Positions 1 to 5,547 of a stretch of 16,048 bases of DNA are shown here, piece by piece. Within the stretch, counting starts at the first letter, position 1, and every line of letters starts with the position of its first letter. The notes below the pieces were generated by a model that was given only the letters and a program-made list of their open reading frames with translations, ran no database searches and was not told the origin of the DNA. The DNA is from an uncultured Clostridia bacterium. Its GTDB lineage: Bacteria > Bacillota > Clostridia > Oscillospirales > Ruminococcaceae. A program made the position numbers and the translations under genes. Where the stretch lies: positions 1 through 16,048 of the forward strand of contig CAMBHV010000007.1 in NCBI GenBank assembly GCA_945867255.1, given 5' to 3'.

Positions 1-320
1 GACTTGCGTGAACGCCCTACGGCATAACGCTGGAACCATTCACCCAGCTGATAAAACAGCATGACAGCCACGCCTTCCTGATATTCCCCTGTGCCAAAGG
101 CGCCTACAGTGGCAAGTGCCATGAGAAAGTTTTCGTCAAATACCTGCCCGTGCAGGATGTTGCGCACAGCCTTCCATAATACATCCCAGCCTACTCCGGC
201 GTAAGGAACCAGAAAAGCTATAAAACAGACCCAGCCTTCCAGCGGAAGCAGCCAAACCAGGATCAGAAGAGCTGCACCCACACCAATGCGTATCAGTTCT
301 TTTTTCTGTTTTCTGCCCAT
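1..320 (-). CDS. Zn/Cd-type heavy-metal P1B ATPase, N-terminal part (runs off the left edge)
   Basis: About 106 residues are visible, starting MGRKQKKELIRIG. Two hydrophobic helices follow (about residues 12-28 and 31-43), then an amphipathic stretch ending HGQVFDENFLM, then LATVGAFGTGEYQEGVAVMLFYQLGEWFQ. This FDENFLM...A.GE..E...VMLFY..GE pattern is the typical start of ZntA/CadA exporters, which pump Zn(II), Cd(II) or Pb(II) out of the cell using ATP. The catalytic DKTGT, the CPC membrane motif and the nucleotide-binding domain lie outside the window, so metal specificity cannot be read. The start is fixed by an AAAGGAG site about 8 nt upstream of ATG. The protein begins directly at the first helix and carries no N-terminal HMA domain; one is encoded by the gene just upstream, 31 nt away and in the same operon. 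Family call is firm; exact substrate is inference supported by the adjacent ArsR sensor. Confidence 0.9.
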   Translation of the reverse strand, partial: MGRKQKKELIRIGVGAALLILVWLLPLEGWVCFIAFLVPYAGVGWDVLWKAVRNILHGQVFDENFLMALATVGAFGTGEYQEGVAVMLFYQLGEWFQRYAVGRSRK

Positions 321-351
321 TTGAAAAGGCTCCTTTCACAGTATCATTTTA

Positions 352-567
352 TCAGAGAATTTCACAATCCGGTTCCAGTTTACGGGTGGTGCGCACCACT
401 TCCTGAAAAACAGTATCAAAGCATGCATCCTCGGCCGTCAGTGTCAGCTTCTGAGAAAGGAAATTCACTTTGACATCTTCTACGCCGTTTATTTTTTTAA
501 GAGCATGTTCCAATTTCAACGCACAGTTTGCGCAATCAATTTCATCCAGCCTGAATACTTTTTTCAT
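352..567 (-). CDS. Stand-alone HMA-domain heavy-metal-binding protein (71 aa)
   Basis: A single ferredoxin-like HMA domain fills the protein. The metal site is D11-C12-A-N-C15, the DCxxC form usual in the N-terminal domains of Zn/Cd/Pb ATPases; copper chaperones usually have MxCxxC. The rest (ALKLEHALKKINGVEDVKVNFLSQKLTL, in parts) follows the family's beta-alpha-beta pattern, and two further cysteines lie at 49 and 68. The start at 567 is chosen because GGAGG lies just upstream; an in-frame upstream extension to 639 would run through the promoter and is rejected. The gene precedes the ATPase by 31 nt, so it probably delivers metal to the exporter or senses metal for it, replacing the N-terminal domain that the ATPase lacks. 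Function is inferred from family and context. Confidence 0.88.
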   Translation of the reverse strand: MKKVFRLDEIDCANCALKLEHALKKINGVEDVKVNFLSQKLTLTAEDACFDTVFQEVVRTTRKLEPDCEIL

Positions 568-616
568 GATATATTCCTCCCGGCAAACAGTTTTACAGAC
601 AGAAACCGCTATTGAT

Positions 617-646
617 ATTATAATTGAACAATTGCTCAAATGTCAA
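617..646 (-). promoter_or_regulatory. Consensus sigma-A promoter of the HMA/ATPase operon
   Basis: Read on the minus strand, the -35 is a perfect TTGACA (646-641) and the -10 a perfect TATAAT (622-617), separated by 18 nt. Transcription would begin near 610, giving a leader of about 40 nt before the HMA start at 567. The whole spacer is occupied by the near-palindromic operator at 624-639, so repressor and RNA polymerase should compete directly. Confidence 0.85.
624..639. promoter_or_regulatory. Putative ArsR/CzrA-type operator in the promoter spacer
   Basis: TTGAACAATTGCTCAA is a 16-bp inverted repeat broken at only one symmetrical base pair. The TGAACA...TG(C/T)TCA core matches the imperfect palindromes bound by SmtB/CzrA/CadC repressors. 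It fits entirely between the -35 and -10 of the minus-strand promoter, next to a divergent ArsR-family gene. Binding itself is inferred. Confidence 0.75.
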
Positions 647-663
647 TATGTTTTAGAGGGGTT

Positions 664-692
664 TTGCATTTTTTGCAAAAAAAGTTTATAGT
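664..692 (+). promoter_or_regulatory. Candidate promoter reading towards arsR
   Basis: TTGCAT (664-669), a 17-nt spacer and TATAGT (687-692) form a plausible sigma-A promoter on the plus strand. Transcription would start near 699, leaving an arsR leader of about 290 nt. It lies 25 bp beyond the operator, so the repressor may have only a weak effect on its own gene. An alternative promoter closer to 992 was not seen clearly. Confidence 0.45.
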
Positions 693-991
693 ATCCATAT
701 ACAAAGCGAAAGAGCGTTACCCGCAATGCAGAGGCATCCGGTATGTATGGTTTCAGCTGGCTCTGAACGGATTTATACCCTGCAATGCGGCTGCACTTGC
801 CCATAGTGGAAAAGGCTGCCGAAACGTTTGCACAGCCTTATGGATGATAGAGCGAGCAGCGAGATTTTCCGGTGGCGCAAAAGAAGCCCAATGCGGCTTA
901 TCGTTTTGCTGTAAAGGGAAGATTCGGTGCATCCCTTGTATATCATAGAAGCCGTTGCGGCACAATATTTTTAAAAAGAGGAGGCGGGCCG
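693..991 (+). other. Long arsR leader/intergenic stretch with candidate RNA structure
   Basis: This stretch between the plus-strand promoter and arsR has no gene I can support. It can fold into successive hairpins when read on the plus strand. The strongest pairs 721-731 with 780-790 (10 of 11 pairs, one A-A mismatch) and encloses smaller helices such as 752-756 with 763-767. Others are 812-818 with 833-839 (7 bp), 884-888 with 895-899, and 914-919 with 932-937. The later ones are short enough to be chance. I do not recognise a known riboswitch consensus (NiCo, yybP-ykoY, cobalamin or T-box). It may be a regulatory leader or decayed coding sequence. Confidence 0.35.
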
Positions 992-1342
992 ATGGACAAA
1001 AAGCAATCAAAGCCCTGCGGAAAGGCGGATAGGCTGGCGGCACTGCGCCCACAGATGCCGAAAACACCCTTGTTGTATGATCTTTCTGATTTTTTTAAAG
1101 TGATGGGTGATGGTACGCGTATCCAGATTCTGTGGGCATTGGAGCAGGGCGAGCTTTGCGTGGGAGATCTGGCAGCGCTTTTGAATATGACCACCAGTGC
1201 GGTGTCTCATCAGCTTCGCGCTTTACGCACGGCAAAGCTGTTCCGTTCGCGCAATGAAGGGAAAAATTTGTACTATTCACTAAATGACGACCACGTGAAA
1301 GATATTTTGGAAAAGGCGCTGGAACATATCTGCGAAAGATAA
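992..1342 (+). CDS. ArsR/SmtB-family metal-responsive repressor (CzrA/CadC-like, 116 aa)
   Basis: A winged helix-turn-helix repressor that should release DNA on metal binding. The domain runs from about residue 28 (LYDLSDFFKVMGDGTRIQIL) through the recognition helix TTSAVSHQLRALRTAKL (67-83) and the wing RNEGKNLYYSL. Near the C-terminus D99-x-H101 and H112-x-x-E115 match the spacing of the alpha-5 site of CzrA-type zinc sensors. The alpha-3N site of CadC is only partly present: C9 and C56 remain, but the second cysteine of ELCVC is G58. This favours Zn/Co over Cd/Pb sensing, by inference. ATG at 992 is chosen because GAGGAGG lies 6-8 nt upstream; a longer reading from 872 has no such site. 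The target is probably the divergent HMA/ATPase operon through the operator at 624-639. The length is typical of the family. Confidence 0.93.
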   Translation: MDKKQSKPCGKADRLAALRPQMPKTPLLYDLSDFFKVMGDGTRIQILWALEQGELCVGDLAALLNMTTSAVSHQLRALRTAKLFRSRNEGKNLYYSLNDDHVKDILEKALEHICER

Positions 1343-1379
1343 ACCCCGGAACAGCTTTATGTTATCCGGTAAGCATAAT

Positions 1380-1417
1380 AAAAAACGGCAGGCTTTTATA
1401 AAAGCCTGCCGTTTTTT
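1380..1417. terminator. Bidirectional terminator between arsR and cysE
   Basis: A 38-bp perfect palindrome: six A residues, CGGCAGGCTTTTA, its complement, and six T residues. It forms a GC-rich hairpin followed by a U-tract in both directions, so it serves arsR (plus) and the cysE operon (minus). Confidence 0.95.
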
Positions 1418-1439
1418 ACTATGTATATGTCATGCCTTT

Positions 1440-2075
1440 TTATTGAGAAATTCCGGCCTGCTGTTCCAATTCTTCCAGGCGCTTTTTCAGAGAAGCCAGT
1501 TCAGCGTGTACAACATCAGGATAATCACGCTGGTTCAGCACTTCACTTTCATGCACTACCTTATTGCCATTGATGCGCACGACACTGGCCGGTATGCCAA
1601 TGGCGGTGGCATTGGCAGGGATATCAGAGAGCACAACGCTATTAGCACCAATGCGGCTGTTTTCTCCAATGGTGATAGGTCCCAGCACCTTGCATCCGGT
1701 GCCGATCAGTACGTTATCGCACACAGTAGGATGACGTTTGCCCTCATCTTTTCCGGTGCCCCCAAGTGTAACACCGTGGTAGATTGTAACATTGTTCCCG
1801 ATTTCGGCGGTTTCTCCTACCACGATGCCGGCACCATGGTCAATAAAAAGGCCATCGCCTAGTTTGGCCCCCGGGTGGATTTCAATGCCGGTAAAGCCAC
1901 GGCCCCACTGGCTTACCGTGCGCGCCAGAAAAAACCGGTGATGTAAAAAAAGCCAGTGTGAAATGCGGTAGAAAATCAGTGCATGAAACCCCGGATACAG
2001 CAGCATCACTTCCACAAGGCTCCTGGCTGCGGGGTCTTTGTTCAGCATGCTTTTGGCATCTGACAATAAACTCAT
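1440..2075 (-). CDS. cysE: Serine O-acetyltransferase (short CysE form, 211 aa)
   Basis: Transfers acetyl from acetyl-CoA to L-serine, giving O-acetylserine for cysteine synthesis in the cytoplasm. A short helical N-terminus (about 1-55) is followed by a left-handed parallel beta-helix of hexapeptide repeats (about 63-165). GIEIHPGAKLGDG, IDHGAGIVVGETA and VTLGGTGKDEGKRHP are SAT signatures; H80 corresponds to the catalytic His158 of the E. coli enzyme and E65 stands where E. coli has Asp143, as in Bacillus-type enzymes. The protein is about 60 residues shorter than E. coli CysE, as is usual in Gram-positives and plants-type short forms, and ends in a charged coiled tail (KKRLEELEQQ). ATG overlaps the upstream transporter stop as ATGA, and AAAGGA lies just ahead, so translation is probably coupled. 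No CysK is in view. Confidence 0.95.
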   Translation of the reverse strand: MSLLSDAKSMLNKDPAARSLVEVMLLYPGFHALIFYRISHWLFLHHRFFLARTVSQWGRGFTGIEIHPGAKLGDGLFIDHGAGIVVGETAEIGNNVTIYHGVTLGGTGKDEGKRHPTVCDNVLIGTGCKVLGPITIGENSRIGANSVVLSDIPANATAIGIPASVVRINGNKVVHESEVLNQRDYPDVVHAELASLKKRLEELEQQAGISQ

Positions 2076-3367
2076 TTTGTGTCCTTTCTGCTCTCAGGCA
2101 CAGGATGCGCCTGGGGTGATTTGGCGGTTGAATGCGCAGGTTTTCGGGCACGCTGTGCAGGCTTTTCGTCAGATTCCTCAAAGGAGGAAAGCTCTGTGCC
2201 CGAAACCTGCTGCGTACACGCGCCGCGCTTATCTGCCAACCGTCGCCCGGCGGCCTCTTTGATCAGGGTATATACTACACTGGCAGAGGGCACGCCAAAC
2301 AGCATACCGGGAATGCCGAATAAACTGCCACCCAGCGTCACAGCAACCAGGACCCATACGGGAGGTAACCCTACGGAAGACCCCACAACACGTGGATAGA
2401 TCAGGTTGCCTTCAATTTGCTGTAACACCAGAAGGAACACTACGAACCAGATGGCCAGGATGGGGTCCTCCATCATGATCATGAAAGCGCCTACTACAGT
2501 ACCTACCAGTGCACCCACAATGGGGATCAATGCAGAGATACCTACCAGCGCACCTACCATTGGGGCATAAGGGAACCGGAACAAAAGCATGCCCAGCCAG
2601 CACAATGTGCCAAGAATGCACGCTTCAATGCACTGCCCGGATACAAACCTGGCAAATGTGCGTGCGGCAAGCCGCCCTACATGGGAAAGAACATCACACA
2701 CACGCTGTGGCAAAAAGGCCTGGCCCAATACACTGAGCTGATGCTTGAATTTTTCTTTTCCCAGAAGAATATACAAAGCGAAAATAAATGCAATAACAGT
2801 GTTGGTGGCGCCGCCCGCAATGCCCGTTACTACATGAACAGTACCGCCCAGAATATTGGTGGCGCCAGTAGTTAAATACCCCAAAAGGGTTTTCCCCAAG
2901 GAGTTCCAATCAATCTCAGCGGAGGACAACCACTTCTGCAAGGCAGGGAACGAGTCACCGTTTTCCAGAAGCCAAGCCTGGGCATCTTTCATGAAAACAG
3001 GCACCTGATTTGCCAGTACACCAAACGCATTTACGAGTTCCGGCACCACCAGCATGATCACGGCCGTTAAGATAGCCAGAATGAGCACAAGAGAAACCAG
3101 GATGCATACAGGGCGCCGCAAAGCATTCAAGGCTTTTTTCGAAGATTGCGGCCAGAACTTTTTCTCCAGTGCACGCATGGGGACATTTAGAACAAATGCA
3201 ATGCAGAACCCCAGAAAGAACGGAAAAGCCAACCCGGCAATCAGACGAATGGCATCCCAGAGCAGGGCCCAGTGCTCCAGCGCCCAGTAAAACAGAATGC
3301 CGCCGAACAAAATCAACGCGAAAGTGCGTATTGTGCCCTTTTCCAGCTTCAAAACATCTCGCCTCAC
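2072..3367 (-). CDS. AI-2E family transporter (PerM/YtvI-like membrane protein, 431 aa)
   Basis: A polytopic membrane protein of the AI-2E exporter superfamily. Hydrophobic segments lie near residues 14-30, 42-61, 87-109, 188-202, 247-263, 268-297, 303-316 and 337-368, with the characteristic soluble loop (about 110-185) after the third. QQIEGNLIYPRVVGSSVGLPP (about 316-336, shown in part) is the most conserved family stretch. Known members act as autoinducer-2 exporters or Na+/H+ antiporters; the substrate here is unknown. The C-terminal 55 residues are polar, rich in S, K, R and P and probably disordered, which is longer than usual. The start is uncertain: GTG at 3367 has little Shine-Dalgarno signal, while TTG at 3352 has GAGGCGAG about 5 nt upstream. 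The gene has its own candidate promoter at 3400-3428 and ends in an ATGA overlap with cysE. Confidence 0.9.
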   Translation of the reverse strand: MRRDVLKLEKGTIRTFALILFGGILFYWALEHWALLWDAIRLIAGLAFPFFLGFCIAFVLNVPMRALEKKFWPQSSKKALNALRRPVCILVSLVLILAILTAVIMLVVPELVNAFGVLANQVPVFMKDAQAWLLENGDSFPALQKWLSSAEIDWNSLGKTLLGYLTTGATNILGGTVHVVTGIAGGATNTVIAFIFALYILLGKEKFKHQLSVLGQAFLPQRVCDVLSHVGRLAARTFARFVSGQCIEACILGTLCWLGMLLFRFPYAPMVGALVGISALIPIVGALVGTVVGAFMIMMEDPILAIWFVVFLLVLQQIEGNLIYPRVVGSSVGLPPVWVLVAVTLGGSLFGIPGMLFGVPSASVVYTLIKEAAGRRLADKRGACTQQVSGTELSSFEESDEKPAQRARKPAHSTAKSPQAHPVPESRKDTK

Positions 3368-3399
3368 TTTTTCATCGATCCGAGCCGATAATGATTTCT

Positions 3400-3428
3400 A
3401 TTTTATCAGGTTTATGTTGGCCTTTCAA
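3400..3428 (-). promoter_or_regulatory. Internal promoter for the transporter-cysE pair
   Basis: On the minus strand TTGAAA (3428-3423), a 17-nt spacer and TAAAAT (3405-3400) form a good sigma-A promoter. The -35 overlaps the TGA stop of the upstream membrane-protein gene. It would let the transporter and cysE be expressed apart from alaX. Confidence 0.55.
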
Positions 3429-4186
3429 GCAAGGTGCAGAATAAGCCAAACAATGGCAGCCGCCACTGGCTGATGCAGAAGATAAATGGCCAGCGCATGG
3501 CGTGAAAGCCATTGCACGGCGCAGCAGCTCGGAATACGTGTACAGGCTGCTTCCATGTGGGTACCCCGCATGGCGCGTTCTAGAAACAGCCCTGCCCAGA
3601 ACACAAACAGCCAGGGAAGCAACGGAAAATAATCGCTGGAGACAAGGCCGCTGCCTGCAGGCCAGAACCCGGCGAACAAAAGAAATTTTACGTCATATAA
3701 TATTGGGGGCAAAGGGGTACCCCAAGGCCAATGGCCATATGGGATGGTGCGTGTCAGCCAAAACAAACCGATGCATGCCGCAAGGCCCCAATATGCCGGA
3801 ATGCGCTGTAAAACCGGCGCTGCAAGGGCGGTAAGCAAACTGGCTGTGCCCAGAAAATGCAGAATTCCGAACAGAATGATAAACTGTGGGGTGAATAAAA
3901 GCGTTACGACCGTAACACAAAGCGCAGCGCCCAAGATTCGTATGGCGCGGCGGAAAGGCCGGCGAGAATGCAGCGATAAAAAACCTGAGACAAGAATAAA
4001 AGTGCCGCAAATGCTTCTTTCCCACCAGAATGCGGCCGAGGAACGCATAAAAGCTTGGATGTCTGGTTGCCCGAATAAAAATGCTGCGTCATACAGAGCG
4101 TGGTACAGCACCATGTTCACAATGGCGGCAGCTTTCAACCAATCCAACACAGCTATACGCCCGTTTGTCGCGGAAAGCGGGCTCAC
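3425..4186 (-). CDS. DUF1624 / heparan-alpha-glucosaminide N-acetyltransferase-like membrane protein (253 aa)
   Basis: A multi-pass membrane protein with the bacterial DUF1624 (HGSNAT_cat-like) pattern. Landmarks: LDWLKAAAIVNMVLYHALYD near the N-terminus with H29 in the first helix, ERSICGTFILVSGF, the conserved LFGILHFLG (105-113), DYFPLLPW (185-192) and LSRHALAIYLLHQPV (227-241). About seven or eight helices fit. The human homologue moves acetyl groups across lysosomal membranes; no function has been firmly assigned to the short bacterial forms, so an acyl-transfer role is inference only. GTG at 4186 is chosen because AAGGAGG lies 7 nt upstream and the GTGA overlap with the alaX stop indicates translational coupling. 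An upstream extension through the alaX tail is rejected. Second gene of the alaX-cysE operon. Confidence 0.87.
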   Translation of the reverse strand: MSPLSATNGRIAVLDWLKAAAIVNMVLYHALYDAAFLFGQPDIQAFMRSSAAFWWERSICGTFILVSGFLSLHSRRPFRRAIRILGAALCVTVVTLLFTPQFIILFGILHFLGTASLLTALAAPVLQRIPAYWGLAACIGLFWLTRTIPYGHWPWGTPLPPILYDVKFLLFAGFWPAGSGLVSSDYFPLLPWLFVFWAGLFLERAMRGTHMEAACTRIPSCCAVQWLSRHALAIYLLHQPVAAAIVWLILHLA

Positions 4187-5352
4187 AATCCGGCCTCCTT
4201 CAGAACCTGAGCGGTAATTTCGTCGGCCTGTTGGCGGGTACATGCAGCCCGGCCCTGCCACAGTTCGGGCTTTCCTCCGCCCTTTCCATTCAGGTGAAGG
4301 GCCAGTGCAGCGCCCACCGGGCGTATGTCTGCCGAGTGGCTGGCAATCGCGCAGCAGTATGCACCTTCTTGCCCGCCAAACACCAGCGCCGCCGGACAGG
4401 TTTGAGCCAGGGCACAGGCGTAGCGTCGTGCCCCGTCAGGGGAAAGCCCTTCACAGAAGCGCACAGCAACCTGTCCGGCTGGGCAAAGGGCAGCTTCTGC
4501 TTCAAACAGAGCCTGTTGTACGCGTGCACTGGTAAAAGCGCTTTGCTCCCAGGCGGCGCGCTCGGCTTCGGCGCGTGCCGGTACCTCCAGCGGCGGCGCA
4601 GAATAGAAGGCACTCAGGCGCGAAAGTGCCGCATGTTTTTGAAAATAATCATTTCGTGCACGCCCGCCAAACAGTGCTTCGATCACGGTGTGATTTTTGT
4701 GGCGTGTGGTGCCAATAAATTTAATAAGCTGCAGCTCACCGGTGCGTGCCACATGTGTTCCGCAACAGGCACATACATCTGCGCCGGCAGCATCCACAAT
4801 GCGCACTTCACCAGATATCTCCTTTTTGCTGCGGTAAGTGAGCCGGGCTAGCTCTTCCGGGCGGGGAAACCAAGCGCGCACTTCGCCGTTGAGACATACG
4901 ATCTCATTGGCAGCCAGTTCCAATTCCTGCAGCTGGGCGTCATCCAGCAGGCCGGAACATTCCAGCACGACACTTTCCCGGCCCATGTGAAACCCCAAGT
5001 TATCAAAACCAAACCGGCTTTTAATGATGCCGCTTACGATGTGTTCCCCTGTGTGCTGTTGCATATGGTCAAATCTGCGTGCCCAGTCTATATTGCCCTG
5101 AACGACTTCACCCACATGCAGCGGTGCCGTAGTGTAATGGAAGATGGTATCTCCATCCAGCTGCACATCCACAACGCGGGCGGCGCCCAGCGCGCCATGG
5201 TCAGCCGGTTGGCCGCCTCCCTCGGGGTAAAATGCGGTTTGGTCCAGCACTACCATGAACAGACCATTCTCACACGGGGCGCACGAAAGCACGGTTGCGC
5301 AAAATTCCCGCATGTAAGCGTCTTGATGATATAATTTGCTTGTTGCGGCCAT
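4183..5352 (-). CDS. alaX: Alanyl-tRNA editing hydrolase AlaX, long form (389 aa)
   Basis: A free-standing version of the AlaRS editing domain that hydrolyses mischarged Ser-tRNA-Ala (and Gly-tRNA-Ala). N-terminal beta-barrel with FYPEGGGQPADHG (41-53), then the zinc/catalytic motif H100-TGE-H104 and C196-CGT-H200, all four ligands present. The C-terminal part (about 245-389) is a DHHA1-like domain ending with the glycine motif NGKGGGKPELWQG that contacts tRNA in AlaRS. The length fits the AlaX-L class. ATG at 5352 has GGAGG 6-7 nt upstream; upstream in-frame sequence runs through the promoter and is not coding. First gene of a four-gene operon that ends with CysE, a serine-consuming enzyme. 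Family call is firm. Confidence 0.93.
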   Translation of the reverse strand: MAATSKLYHQDAYMREFCATVLSCAPCENGLFMVVLDQTAFYPEGGGQPADHGALGAARVVDVQLDGDTIFHYTTAPLHVGEVVQGNIDWARRFDHMQQHTGEHIVSGIIKSRFGFDNLGFHMGRESVVLECSGLLDDAQLQELELAANEIVCLNGEVRAWFPRPEELARLTYRSKKEISGEVRIVDAAGADVCACCGTHVARTGELQLIKFIGTTRHKNHTVIEALFGGRARNDYFQKHAALSRLSAFYSAPPLEVPARAEAERAAWEQSAFTSARVQQALFEAEAALCPAGQVAVRFCEGLSPDGARRYACALAQTCPAALVFGGQEGAYCCAIASHSADIRPVGAALALHLNGKGGGKPELWQGRAACTRQQADEITAQVLKEAGL

Positions 5353-5408
5353 AGCGGACCTCCTCTTTCCGTACGCCTGTGGCACGGACGGTTTATCTAT
5401 GTTATTAC

Positions 5409-5436
5409 TATTTATCTTATCATACGGGTTTGTCAA
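5409..5436 (-). promoter_or_regulatory. Candidate promoter of the alaX operon
   Basis: A perfect minus-strand TTGACA lies at 5436-5431. The -10 is weaker: TAAATA at 5414-5409 after 16 nt is the best fit. The leader to the ATG at 5352 would be about 50 nt. Confidence 0.4.
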
Positions 5437-5465
5437 AAGCACTAAATAAACCGCCGATTTTTTGT

Positions 5466-5495
5466 TTGCCCAAACCTTTGGTTTTGTACTATAAT
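5466..5495 (+). promoter_or_regulatory. Candidate promoter of malQ
   Basis: A perfect TATAAT at 5490-5495 with TTGCCC at 5466-5471 (18-nt spacer) on the plus strand. The expected leader is about 45 nt. No catabolite-response element was recognised nearby. Confidence 0.55.
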
Positions 5496-5547
5496 GCAAA
5501 TAATTGCCGGGGTGCCCACGGTGGCATCAAGCAAAGGAGGAACGATG

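Noticed and set aside
640..948. Plus-strand open frame of about 102 codons upstream of arsR
   Set aside because: It starts within the promoter region, is Cys-rich without a family pattern, and has no ribosome site.
699..991. Known riboswitch (NiCo, yybP-ykoY, cobalamin) or T-box in the arsR leader
   Set aside because: None of the conserved core words of these classes was found on either strand, and no leader terminator with a U-tract is present.
753..1067. Minus-strand open frame of about 104 codons over the arsR leader and start
   Set aside because: No ribosome site, overlaps the arsR start, and no recognisable protein; the leader structure explains the region equally well.
5400..5545. Catabolite-response element ahead of malQ
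   Set aside because: No sequence close to the cre consensus was found in the intergenic region.
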